Below, piece by piece: positions 16,183 through 23,830 of a stretch of 64,000 bases of DNA (the stretch's first letter is position 1; each line of letters starts with the position of its first letter). The notes under the pieces were generated by a model. It searched no databases. It saw only the letters and a program-made list of their open reading frames with translations, and had not been told where the DNA came from. The DNA is from Candidatus Woesearchaeota archaeon (GTDB lineage Archaea > Nanoarchaeota > Nanoarchaeia > Woesearchaeales > JAGVZT01), in assembly GCA_017608295.1 (NCBI GenBank), contig JAFCGF010000001.1, positions 310,001-374,000 on the forward strand, given 5' to 3'. The translations under genes were made by a program, and so were the position numbers.

Positions 16183-17099
16183 CTACTAAGAAACCTGTGG
16201 GGAAGAAGAAAAGGCAGCCTGTAGGGAAGGCTCTTAAGATAGAGAAGGAGCAGAAGGCTCGTGAGAGCGCAAGCGAAGCTGTCGCTGGCGAGCTCACCAA
16301 GGAGCAAGTCGACGACCTCCCCCCGGTTCCTGAGATGGCGTTCCCGGACTGGAAGCCCTCAACAGCCATTGGTAAGATGGTCCGCAATCAGGAGATTGTT
16401 CATATTGACGAGATTCTGGATAGGGGACAGAGAATCCTCGAGCCAGAGATAGTGGACGTGCTTTTACCTCATCTTCAGACTGACCTGTTGTTGATTGGCC
16501 AGGCAAAGGGCAAGTTCGGCGGCGGCCAAAGGAGAGTGTTCAAGCAGACTCAGAAGAAGACTCCAGAGGGAAACAAGCCGCGGTTCGCCACGTTTGGTGT
16601 TGTCGGAAATCATAACGGCTACATAGGTGTTGGCTATGGTAAGTCTAAGGAGACTGTGCCTGCCAGGGAGAAGGCCTTCAGAAACGCCAAGACCTCTGTC
16701 ATCAAGATTCGGCGCGGATGCGGTTCTTGGGAATGTGCGTGTAAGGAGCCTCACTCGATTCCATTCTCTGTTGAGGGTAAAGTGGGGTCTGCGACTATTA
16801 AGCTCATGCCCGCCCCCAAAGGCACTGGCCTGAAAGTGGAACCAGAGTGCCAGAAGATTCTGACTCTTGCGGGCATCAAGGACATTAGGAGCCTCACCAA
16901 GGGGCAGACTCGTACAAAGACAAATCTCATCAAGGCCTGCATGAAGGCGCTTGAACAGCTCATGCTTACAAAGGTACAGCCCGGCCATGTAAAGAAACTT
17001 GGCATTGTCGAAGGCGGCATCAAGGGCTTTGTGCCGCCTCCACCTGTGGAGAGGAAACCAAGATGGCAGAAGAAACGAAAACCAAGACCAAGAAGGTAG
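16179..17099 (+). CDS. rps5: Small subunit ribosomal protein uS5, extended at both ends
   Basis: 306 residues against about 210-240 in most archaea. The dsRBD-like core with FATFGVVGNHNGYIGVGYGKSKETVPAREKAFRNAK, KIRRGCGSWECACKEPHSIPF and the archaeal end TKTNLIKACMKAL is intact. The N-terminus has about 40 extra charged residues and the C-terminus an extra basic tail (PPPPVERKPRWQKKRKPRPRR). The last 37 bases also encode the start of uL30 in another frame. Confidence 0.95.
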   Translation: MTTKKPVGKKKRQPVGKALKIEKEQKARESASEAVAGELTKEQVDDLPPVPEMAFPDWKPSTAIGKMVRNQEIVHIDEILDRGQRILEPEIVDVLLPHLQTDLLLIGQAKGKFGGGQRRVFKQTQKKTPEGNKPRFATFGVVGNHNGYIGVGYGKSKETVPAREKAFRNAKTSVIKIRRGCGSWECACKEPHSIPFSVEGKVGSATIKLMPAPKGTGLKVEPECQKILTLAGIKDIRSLTKGQTRTKTNLIKACMKALEQLMLTKVQPGHVKKLGIVEGGIKGFVPPPPVERKPRWQKKRKPRPRR

Positions 17100-17587
17100 A
17101 GGAAAAGAAGGCACCTGCCAAAAAGGCAGCTGCGAAGAAGCCTGCTAAGAAGGCTCCTGAGAAAAAATCCTCTGGAAGGATTGCGATTATCCGCATCCGC
17201 GGCGTGAACTCGGTGCGCCGTAAGATTGAGGACACTATGACCTATCTCAGGCTCTACCGCAAGAACTATTGTGTTGTTGTCAAGGATAGCGCTGCTGTCC
17301 GTGGTATGCTCCAGAGGGCGAAAGACTACATCACCTGGGGTGAGATAGACGAGAAGACATATTCACTACTTGTTGAGAAGCGAGGCGAGGAGTATAAAGG
17401 TAGGACTGAGGGTTATCATGCCCGGAAATTTGTTGAAGTGAAGGGTAAGAAATTGAAGCCTTACTTCAGGTTGAGTCCTCCGCGCGGCGGTTTCGCGCGT
17501 AAGGGCATCAAGTGGCCTGTTTCGCTTGGCGGGGTTTTAGGTAACCGTAGTGAAGATATTATCAAGCTTATCGAGAGGATGGTGTAA
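17063..17587 (+). CDS. rpl30: Large subunit ribosomal protein uL30 with basic N-terminal extension
   Basis: 174 residues; the family body begins at about residue 38 (GRIAIIRIRGVNSVRRKIEDTMTYLRLYRKNYCVVV) and ends GGVLGNRSEDIIKLIERMV. The first 37 residues are Lys/Ala-rich. The ATG lies inside uS5, with a 37-base overlap in a different frame in which both genes encode lysine-rich sequence. No later in-frame ATG precedes the core, so the overlap looks real; use of a non-ATG start later cannot be excluded. Confidence 0.9.
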   Translation: MAEETKTKTKKVEEKKAPAKKAAAKKPAKKAPEKKSSGRIAIIRIRGVNSVRRKIEDTMTYLRLYRKNYCVVVKDSAAVRGMLQRAKDYITWGEIDEKTYSLLVEKRGEEYKGRTEGYHARKFVEVKGKKLKPYFRLSPPRGGFARKGIKWPVSLGGVLGNRSEDIIKLIERMV

Positions 17588-17590
17588 GTC

Positions 17591-18082
17591 ATGGTCGTCC
17601 ACAAGAGGAAAAAGCTTTCCCGCTACCGCGGAAGCTATACTCACGGCGCAGGCTCAAAGAAAAAAAGGCGTGGAGCTGGCAATCGCGGCGGTAGAGGGAT
17701 GGCCGGAACTGGTAAGAGGGCTGACTCGAAAAAGCCATCGATTTGGCGTAATACGAAGTACTTCGGAAAGCACGGATTCAAGCGCTCGATGGCGGACCCT
17801 CCCCGTGAATTGACTATATCTGCACTTCGTCGTATGATTCCCCGCTTGGTCGAATCAGGCATCGCTGTGAAAGATAAAGACGCCTTCAGCGTCGACATCT
17901 CAGCCCTGGGCTATGACAAGCTCCTCGCAAAAGGCAAGCTTGACATGAAGCTCAACCTCAAGGTAAAGTATGCCTCACGAGGCGCTGTCACCAAGGTTGA
18001 GGCAGCAGGCGGTAACATCACTCTCACTGAGGTTCCTGATGCAGCTGCCCCTGCGGCTGAGGCAGCATCCACAGCCGAGTGA
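17591..18082 (+). CDS. rpl15: Large subunit ribosomal protein uL15
   Basis: 163 residues. Begins with the basic RKKLSRYRGSYTHGAGSKKKRRGAGNRGGRG segment that threads into rRNA, and ends with the globular GYDKLLAKGKLDMKLNLKVKYASRGAVTKVEAAGG. The last 20 residues are an Ala/Glu tail (AAPAAEAASTAE). Last ribosomal protein of the operon. Confidence 0.95.
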   Translation: MVVHKRKKLSRYRGSYTHGAGSKKKRRGAGNRGGRGMAGTGKRADSKKPSIWRNTKYFGKHGFKRSMADPPRELTISALRRMIPRLVESGIAVKDKDAFSVDISALGYDKLLAKGKLDMKLNLKVKYASRGAVTKVEAAGGNITLTEVPDAAAPAAEAASTAE

Positions 18083-18125
18083 CCTGATTCTGCTGAGGAG
18101 GCTTTTGACTCTTTAACCAAAAGAC

Positions 18126-18163
18126 TTTTAAAGCGCTGAGGCGCACTTCCGCAAGGAGGGGGA
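18126..18163 (+). promoter_or_regulatory. TATA-like box and RBS before secY
   Basis: TTTTAAAG at 18126-18133 about 50 bases before secY, and a strong AAGGAGGGGG at 18153-18162 thirteen bases before the ATG. SecY may have its own promoter in addition to read-through from the operon. Confidence 0.4.
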
Positions 18164-18175
18164 CATAACTATACA

Positions 18176-19582
18176 ATGGGTATTCTTGCGATTATTGAGC
18201 AGGTCTCAGAATTCATTCCTGAGGTCAGAAAGCCGACGCAAAGAAGGCTTTCTTTCAAGGAAAAGCTCAAGTGGACAGGCGCGATTCTCGTCGCATTCTT
18301 CGTCCTTGGCATGGTCCCATTGTACGGTTTGGGAGGCAACGCCTTCCAGCAGTTCGAATTCCTCAGCGTCATTCTCGGCGCCAGTTTCGGTTCTATATTA
18401 TCACTTGGTATCGGTCCAATAGTCACTGCGTCTATCGTCTTGCAATTACTTGCAGGCTCTGGATTGCTTCCACTCGACCTCACCACCCATGAGGGAAAGC
18501 AGCAGTTCCAGGCACTGCAGAAAGTAGGCACCTGGTTCTTCATCATCTTCGAGGCTATAGTTTATGTTATGATGGGCGGGCTCACTCCAGACCCTGCTCT
18601 CGCAGCTGCGAATCCGGCTCTCTTTTTCCAGATACAGATGATTCTTATCCTCCAGCTCTCCATCGGTGGCCTTATCATCGTGTACATGGATGAAGTTGTC
18701 TCAAAATGGGGCTTTGGCTCAGGAGTATCCTTATTCATCCTGGCAGGAGTGTCGCAGAGCCTGTTTGTCAGGGCATTCTCGCCGATCCATCCTGTCACTA
18801 ACCCGAACGCGTATGTTGGCGCGATTCCTGAGCTATTGAGATCACTCTCGCAAGGAGACCCGACGACAGCAATCCTGATGATGGGAGGCCTTTTTGCCAC
18901 TTGCCTTGTCTTTGTGATGTGCGTGTATGGTCAGGCGATGAAAATAGAGATTCCGCTATCTTTCGGCCGTGTCAGAGGGTATAATATCCGTTGGCCATTA
19001 TCGTTTCTCTATACGAGCAACATCCCAGTCATACTTGTGGCAGCGTTATTGGCAAACCTGCAGCTATGGGCGAGGCTTTTGAGTGCCCGTGGCATAACTA
19101 TCCTGGGCACGTATGGGCCGAACGGGCCGACTGGGGGCTTGGTCGCTATGCTCAACCCGCCTAACATTATCGGCCTGCTTGTCAAGGGCAGCGTCACAGG
19201 AAGCGACCTTGTCAGCCTGCTGGTGTATGCTGTCATCATGATTCTCGGTTGTATGGTATTCTCATACTTCTGGATGCAGACCTCAGGGATGGACCCTGCG
19301 AGCCAGGCAAAGCAGATTATGGCTTCAGGACTGCAGATACCCGGATTCCGAAGAGACCCCAGAATCCTAGAGAGGATTCTTGCGAGGTACATCGGTCCTC
19401 TTACTATAATGGGCGGTGCGTTCATAGGTGTTCTCGCGGCGACTGCCGATATGCTCGGAGCACTGGCGAGCGGAACAGGTATCCTCCTCGCTGTCATGAT
19501 TGTATACAAGCTCTATGAGGACATCGCTAAGCAGCACATGATGGACATGCATCCTATGATGCGCAAGTTCATGGAGACGTGA
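18176..19582 (+). CDS. secY: Protein translocase subunit SecY
   Basis: 468 residues with about ten transmembrane segments; forms the protein-conducting channel with SecE and SecG/Sec61-beta. The N-terminal amphipathic helix FIPEVRKPTQRRLSFKEKLKWTG, the plug region VPLYGLGGNAFQQFEFL and the cytoplasmic loops with IPLSFGRVRGYNIRWPLSF and the C-terminal SGLQIPGFRRDPRILERIL are typical of archaeal SecY. In many archaea adenylate kinase follows; here an EMC3-like gene follows directly. Confidence 0.96.
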   Translation: MGILAIIEQVSEFIPEVRKPTQRRLSFKEKLKWTGAILVAFFVLGMVPLYGLGGNAFQQFEFLSVILGASFGSILSLGIGPIVTASIVLQLLAGSGLLPLDLTTHEGKQQFQALQKVGTWFFIIFEAIVYVMMGGLTPDPALAAANPALFFQIQMILILQLSIGGLIIVYMDEVVSKWGFGSGVSLFILAGVSQSLFVRAFSPIHPVTNPNAYVGAIPELLRSLSQGDPTTAILMMGGLFATCLVFVMCVYGQAMKIEIPLSFGRVRGYNIRWPLSFLYTSNIPVILVAALLANLQLWARLLSARGITILGTYGPNGPTGGLVAMLNPPNIIGLLVKGSVTGSDLVSLLVYAVIMILGCMVFSYFWMQTSGMDPASQAKQIMASGLQIPGFRRDPRILERILARYIGPLTIMGGAFIGVLAATADMLGALASGTGILLAVMIVYKLYEDIAKQHMMDMHPMMRKFMET

Positions 19583-19586
19583 TACA

Positions 19587-20387
19587 ATGGCATTTGGTTC
19601 AATAACGGGGAATCTCATCAACCCCGCTCTGCTTGACCCTGTATTCTCGCCGCTCATGAGCCTGCCTGGCTGGGCGGCAATTGGGGTCATCGCCCTTATT
19701 GTTTCAGTTATTGTCACTCTGGTGTACAAGTTCGCAACTGACCAGGACCTGATGAAGGAGCTCAAAGGCGAGATGAAGGAGCTTCAGGCAGAGATGAAAG
19801 AGCTGAAGGACCATCCAGAGAAAATGATGGACGTCCAGTCCAAATTCATGAAGACCAACATGAAGTACATGACGCATTCGATGCGCTCCACTCTTTTCAC
19901 TATACTCCCAATTATCTTCATCTTCGGCTGGCTCAACGCGAACCTTGCGTACCTTCCCCTTCAACCAGGCATCCCCTTCGAGGTGACTGCCCAGTTCGAT
20001 CGCGGCACCACAGGGATAGCGCATCTCTCAGTGATAACCGGATCAGCACTCGAGGTTCAGGTGGACCCGACACAGGAGATTGTCGAAGGCATCGCAAAGT
20101 GGACACTAAAGGGGCAGGACGGGGAATATACTGTCGAGATACTCCCTCCTGAAGGGGAGAGCAAGAGCCAGCAGGCTGAGCTGCTCATCACACAGGCTAA
20201 TTCCTATAAGCAGCCCGTGACCAAAGTGAAGGGAAGCTCCATCAAGACGATAACAATCGGAAACGAGAAACTCCATCCCCTAGGGGAGACAAGGGTTCTC
20301 GGCTGGCAGCCGGGCTGGCTGGGGATGTATATTCTCTTCTCTCTTGTGTTCAGCATGGCACTGCGAAAGGTGCTGAAGCTGGCCTAG
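19587..20387 (+). CDS. EMC3/TMCO1-like membrane insertase (DUF106 family, Oxa1/YidC superfamily)
   Basis: 266 residues. Two N-terminal membrane segments (WAAIGVIALIVSVIVTLVYKF and TLFTILPIIFIFGWLNANLAY) flank a cytoplasmic coiled coil KELKGEMKELQAEMKELKD, and a last TM segment lies at the C-terminus (LGMYILFSLVFSMAL). This arrangement and the location directly after secY match the archaeal DUF106 family, regarded as an Oxa1-type insertase. Between the second and last TM is an extracytoplasmic beta-rich insertion of about 110 residues, longer than I expect for the family. Confidence 0.85.
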   Translation: MAFGSITGNLINPALLDPVFSPLMSLPGWAAIGVIALIVSVIVTLVYKFATDQDLMKELKGEMKELQAEMKELKDHPEKMMDVQSKFMKTNMKYMTHSMRSTLFTILPIIFIFGWLNANLAYLPLQPGIPFEVTAQFDRGTTGIAHLSVITGSALEVQVDPTQEIVEGIAKWTLKGQDGEYTVEILPPEGESKSQQAELLITQANSYKQPVTKVKGSSIKTITIGNEKLHPLGETRVLGWQPGWLGMYILFSLVFSMALRKVLKLA

Positions 20388-20393
20388 GACAAA

Positions 20394-21179
20394 ATGTTAG
20401 GATTATCCAAGCAGGAAGTTAATCAGGCTATTGAGCTTGCCAGGAACGATTTTAAGCAGAAGTTCCACGGCTCCACCCTGGGCCATGTGTGGAGTATTCT
20501 CACCCCGCTTATCCTCTTTGGCATACTGTATGTCGTGTTCTCTGTGTTCATGGATTTTGACATGGAGAACTATCAGCTGTACCTGCTTCTCGGTGTTATT
20601 ATTTTCAGCTTTTTTTCAGAGGCGACCAGGGACGGGATGCACTCTATCCATCAGAAGAAGAGCATCGTGAAGGATTTAAAGTTCCCGAAGCACATTATCG
20701 TGATAAGCTCTGTCATCACATCGGCAGTGTACCTCTTCATCAACTTATTCATCTTCCTGTTGCTGATGTCATTATTTGGCATCTTTCCCGGGCTCACGTC
20801 ATTTTACCTGATTGTGACGCTTGTTGAACTGTTTTTGCTGGTGTTAGGTCTTGGTTTTTTGCTCTCTGCCGTGTATGTTCGCCACGGCGACATGGAGTAC
20901 ATCTGGGAATTTCTCGTTACGATTTTCTTCTGGATAACACCTATATTCTATGATTATGACATGGTTGGTTCACAATATGTCAAATACTATATGCTGAATC
21001 CCCTTGCTAGAATCATCTCGACAGCACGGCAGATTCTGATATATGACCACATTCCCCTGCTCCACGGCGCTTCGGGCTGGAAACACGAAATCATTACCTT
21101 GTTGATTTGCGTGTTCATCTTTGTGTGGGGCGTCTGGCTTTTTCGAAAGAAATCGCCGCGCTTTGCTGAGATGCTCTAA
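20394..21179 (+). CDS. ABC-2 type permease, polysaccharide/polyol phosphate export family
   Basis: 261 residues with six membrane segments. The N-terminus ELARNDFKQKFHGSTLGHVWSILTPLILFGILY is typical of TagG/Wzm/KpsM permeases, which export glycan chains with a nucleotide-binding partner. DYDMV and YMLNPLARIISTARQILI are also family features. No ATPase gene is adjacent; the downstream genes are convergent, so the partner must be elsewhere or absent. Seven bases after the EMC3-like stop. Confidence 0.85.
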   Translation: MLGLSKQEVNQAIELARNDFKQKFHGSTLGHVWSILTPLILFGILYVVFSVFMDFDMENYQLYLLLGVIIFSFFSEATRDGMHSIHQKKSIVKDLKFPKHIIVISSVITSAVYLFINLFIFLLLMSLFGIFPGLTSFYLIVTLVELFLLVLGLGFLLSAVYVRHGDMEYIWEFLVTIFFWITPIFYDYDMVGSQYVKYYMLNPLARIISTARQILIYDHIPLLHGASGWKHEIITLLICVFIFVWGVWLFRKKSPRFAEML

Positions 21180-21859
21180 CGCTTGAAGAATTGAGCGAGA
21201 AGGCGTTTTGTCTTGAAGCCTGTTCCTGCCTTTGTCTTTGAAGTGTCGAGTACAATGAGGTCAGCGCCTAATCTTCCGACCATTTGCCTGAACCTTGGGC
21301 TGAGATATACTGCCCTGACTTTTTCGAGGAACTTTGTCTTCTCGAAAATGGCCCCGTCCTTCTTCTCCCTTGTTGAAAGGCGCTTCATCGCAATCTCGAC
21401 AGGGACGTCTGCGAGGATGACCAGCTTCGGCGGGTAGGTGATGGCGAGGGCATTCCCCGGCAGCTTCAGAAGAGCGTCCCAGGATAGGCCCTGGTTCCCT
21501 TGATAGGCAAGGGAGCTCAGGAGGCTTCGTTCTTCCACTACTATCTTATTCTCGTTGAGCATAGGGATGATAGCGTTGGTGAAGAGGTCTGCGCGGTCCA
21601 TGTCAAATGCCTGCGCCAGTGTGTCTGCAGAGGTGTTGTGCTTGAACATCTCCCTCACGCGCATCCCGAGTGGGAACTTTGTAGGTTCCTCGCAGAGCAG
21701 CGCCTGGTACTTGAGAATGGTGTATATTGGAGGATAACTTTCCTCTTTTCGCAGATCCAATGTCTTGAGAGAGTTCTTCTCGAAAAATTCCCTGCAGGCA
21801 TCAAGGACAACGCTCTTTCCAGAGCCGTCTATGCCTTCGACTGCGATAAGCGTGCCCAT
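21176..21859 (-). CDS. dTMP kinase-like protein 2
   Basis: 227 residues. P-loop EGIDGSGKSVVL at the N-terminus, DMDRADLF in the DR motif position, VVEERSLLSSLAYQG in the substrate-binding helix, and VPVEIAMKRLSTREKK followed by a lid region. It is more diverged from typical thymidylate kinase than the upstream copy, so its substrate may be another nucleotide. ATG 21859 begins one base after the stop of the upstream kinase; a start at 21880 would overlap it. Confidence 0.78.
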   Translation of the reverse strand: MGTLIAVEGIDGSGKSVVLDACREFFEKNSLKTLDLRKEESYPPIYTILKYQALLCEEPTKFPLGMRVREMFKHNTSADTLAQAFDMDRADLFTNAIIPMLNENKIVVEERSLLSSLAYQGNQGLSWDALLKLPGNALAITYPPKLVILADVPVEIAMKRLSTREKKDGAIFEKTKFLEKVRAVYLSPRFRQMVGRLGADLIVLDTSKTKAGTGFKTKRLLAQFFKR

Positions 21860-21860
21860 C

Positions 21861-22535
21861 TTAGAGTTCCTGCTGCACAAGCTCCCAGATGCTGTTGTGG
21901 ATGGACTCTATGGAAAGAATATCTCCCTCTGACGTGCACTCAATTCTCCGCCAGTGCGGATAGGAGTGGCACAGCTCAAGGTATGTCTGGACGCTTCTCT
22001 TCTGGTACTCAATATTCTCCTCATTGATGTCCTTCTGCTTGCCCTTGAGATAGCTCTTTTCTTCCCTTGATTCGATGATTTGCTGGGAGATTATTGTGGG
22101 AACGTGGAGGTAGATGACCAGGTCTGTGGGAGGGATGCCTAATCTATTCACTTCCATTTCATAAAGCCAGTCGAGGAAATCCTTTCGCTCAGAATGGTTG
22201 AGAATCTTCGCTCCCTGGTGCGCCATGTTACTCTCCATATAGCGGTTCATCACCACGATGTAGCCTCGCTTGAGCCATGCCTTGAGCTTCCTGCTGTTCT
22301 CGTACCTGTCAAAGGCGAAGAGCATGCTTGCTAATTCAGGGTGGACTTCGTCCAGTGTTCCGTACTCTCCCCTGAGGAATTTTCCGACGTGCTTTCCGAA
22401 GAATGAGTCGTACTGGGGGAAATCCAGTGTTTTTACCTTGTGCCCCTCTGCCAGGAGGTGCTTCACGAGAAGTTTTGTCTGCGTGGCCTTGCCAGAACTG
22501 TCAGCTCCCTCTATGGCTATGATTTTCCCCCTCAT
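21861..22535 (-). CDS. tmk: Thymidylate kinase
   Basis: 224 residues. Phosphorylates dTMP to dTDP. Visible motifs are the P-loop EGADSSGKATQTKLL, TLDFPQYDS, the DR-Y/H motif FAFDRYENSRK, and VMNRYMESNMAHQGAKI, with lid-side sequence SREEKSYLKGKQKDINEEN. First of two tandem kinases in a minus-strand operon; the promoter faces the divergent UPF0200 gene across about 95 bases. Confidence 0.88.
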   Translation of the reverse strand: MRGKIIAIEGADSSGKATQTKLLVKHLLAEGHKVKTLDFPQYDSFFGKHVGKFLRGEYGTLDEVHPELASMLFAFDRYENSRKLKAWLKRGYIVVMNRYMESNMAHQGAKILNHSERKDFLDWLYEMEVNRLGIPPTDLVIYLHVPTIISQQIIESREEKSYLKGKQKDINEENIEYQKRSVQTYLELCHSYPHWRRIECTSEGDILSIESIHNSIWELVQQEL

Positions 22536-22589
22536 CTTATTTTTTAGAAAGTCCTATAGCAATAAAAAGGTTACCTTTGGAGCGCAAAT

Positions 22590-22598
22590 CATTTATAC
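22590..22598 (+). promoter_or_regulatory. TATA box of the UPF0200 gene
   Basis: ATTTATAC 33-40 bases before the GTG at 22630, on the plus strand of the divergent intergenic region. On the minus strand the A/T-rich CTTTTTATTGC near 22556-22566 may serve tmk. Confidence 0.45.
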
Positions 22599-22629
22599 TG
22601 CATGGGGAGATTGCTTTCTGGGTGATGTT

Positions 22630-23175
22630 GTGAATCTCGTTGCGGTTGTTGGTATGACTGGCTCTGGCAAGACAGAGGTCTCCAAGGAGCTTGAACGCCG
22701 AGGTTGGTCTCGATTGAGGTTTGGAGATGTGACCGATGATGCTTTGAAAAGGCGGAGTTTGCCGCGAAAAGAGAAGTATGAACGGCAGGTCAGAGAGGAA
22801 TTGCGCGAGAAGTACGGGATGGCCGCCTATGCCCGATTGATGATACCCAAGATCGAGACTGCCCTGGTGTCTTCTGATGTTGTGTTGGATGGGCTATATT
22901 CCTGGGAGGAGTTTATTGTGTTGAAGGAGAAGTATGGCAATAAACTGATTATGCTGGCTGTGTACTGCTCTCCTGCTACCAGGCATCATCGTCTTGGTTC
23001 CCGTGAGGAGCGGCCTTTGACAAAGGAGGAGGCTGTGTCCCGGGACAAGGCCGAAGTAGAGAATCTGAACAAGGGCGGGCCCATTGCGGTCGCTGACTAT
23101 ACGATGATAAATGAGGGTCCTCTCGATGAGCTGATGAAGCAGACCGAAGACTTCCTCTCGTGGCTGGTGAAGTGA
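22630..23175 (+). CDS. UPF0200-family nucleotide kinase-like protein
   Basis: 181 residues. P-loop VVGMTGSGKTEVSKELERRGW, then RFGDVTDDALKRRSLPR, REELREKYGMAAYARLMIPKIE and VVLDGLYSWEEFIVLKEKYG, the pattern of archaeal UPF0200/dephospho-CoA-kinase-like proteins, whose substrate is not settled. The GTG at 22630 is chosen because it begins MNLVAVVGMTG as in the family and lies after the TATA box; the open frame upstream to 22270 is antisense to tmk. Followed one base later by a membrane protein. Confidence 0.82.
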   Translation: MNLVAVVGMTGSGKTEVSKELERRGWSRLRFGDVTDDALKRRSLPRKEKYERQVREELREKYGMAAYARLMIPKIETALVSSDVVLDGLYSWEEFIVLKEKYGNKLIMLAVYCSPATRHHRLGSREERPLTKEEAVSRDKAEVENLNKGGPIAVADYTMINEGPLDELMKQTEDFLSWLVK

Positions 23176-23176
23176 G

Positions 23177-23521
23177 ATGGCGAGCCTTGTCCTGTTCTTC
23201 TGCATCCTTTTTTCAGTGGGCATGGGCATAGGCTTTAATCTCCTTTCTACCAAGAAGTTTTCAGACCGCTGGAAGCGGGTGTTGGTGATACTTGGCGGCT
23301 TTGCGCTGACCGAGCTGGTCATGCTCATCGTGTGGAATATCGCAATCAATAAAGTTCATACTGGCCCTGTCGGTGTTGGGGAGGCGCTTGGCATTGGCAT
23401 AGGGGTTGCCGTGTTGTTAATTATCCTGCTCAGCTTCGGCGCAGTGTTCTATATTGTGTCGACTGTGCTCACTTCTGTTGTGAAGAGAATCAAACTACGA
23501 AAACCTTTAAAAAGCTCTTAA
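23177..23521 (+). CDS. Small three-TM membrane protein
   Basis: 114 residues, not recognised. Three hydrophobic stretches are visible (LVLFFCILFSVGMGIGFNLL, VLVILGGFALTELVMLIVWN, IGIGVAVLLIILLSFGAVFY) and a basic C-terminus RIKLRKPLKSS. Its ATG is one base after the UPF0200 stop, so the two are co-transcribed. Confidence 0.7.
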   Translation: MASLVLFFCILFSVGMGIGFNLLSTKKFSDRWKRVLVILGGFALTELVMLIVWNIAINKVHTGPVGVGEALGIGIGVAVLLIILLSFGAVFYIVSTVLTSVVKRIKLRKPLKSS

Positions 23522-23544
23522 CGTCCCCTTTCCTACTTCCATAA

Positions 23545-23614
23545 CGACTTCGTCGCTAGGCAGCGTGAAATCCTTTGGATTTCACAGCCTTTTTCGACGG
23601 AAAGTCGAAAAAGG
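23545..23614 (+). repeat. Three consecutive hairpins upstream of tRNA-Lys
   Basis: CGAC-TTC-GTCG at 23545-23555, GTGAAATCC-TTT-GGATTTCAC at 23565-23585 and CCTTTTTCGAC-GGAAA-GTCGAAAAAGG at 23588-23614. The second is followed by CAGCCTTTTT and may terminate the upstream operon. The third extends into the first two bases of the tRNA. The 5' arms of hairpins 1 and 3 share CGAC and can pair alternatively. No promoter-like TATA is evident here. Confidence 0.55.
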
Positions 23615-23687
23615 GTTCATAGCTCAGTCTGGCTAGAGCAACCGCCTCTTAAGCGGTAGGTCGGGGGTTCAAATCCCTCTGGGCCCA
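23613..23687 (+). tRNA. tRNA-Lys (CUU)
   Basis: Cloverleaf folded by eye: acceptor GGGTTCA / TGGGCCC with discriminator A, D-arm GCTC-AGTCTGGCTA-GAGC, anticodon arm ACCGC-CTCTTAA-GCGGT giving anticodon CTT, variable loop AGGTC, T-arm GGGGG-TTCAAAT-CCCTC. CCA is not encoded. No intron. The gene for a tyrosine recombinase lies directly downstream, so this tRNA may be an integration site. Confidence 0.93.
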
Positions 23688-23790
23688 TACGAAGAAAGTT
23701 CAGTTCACTTTTGTCGTCGGAGGAACGAGCGACAATGGCGAATGGAACGGCAATTTCTGTCAAAGATGCTAGAATAACGTATGAAAGTGC

Positions 23791-23800
23791 TATATATAAT
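23791..23800 (+). promoter_or_regulatory. TATA box of the recombinase
   Basis: TATATATAAT lies 31-40 bases before the ATG at 23831. It falls inside the longer open frame that starts at 23711, which argues that the shorter start is used. Confidence 0.6.
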
Positions 23801-23830
23801 CATTCCCACCAATCTCCCAAGGTGAGAGAT

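Noticed and set aside
22270..22629. Upstream open frame of the UPF0200 gene
   Set aside because: It is antisense to tmk and lies upstream of the TATA box at 22590; the family N-terminus begins at the GTG 22630.
23711..23830. Longer start for the recombinase
   Set aside because: The TATA box at 23791-23800 would lie inside the coding region, and the added 40 residues are not typical of the core-binding domain.
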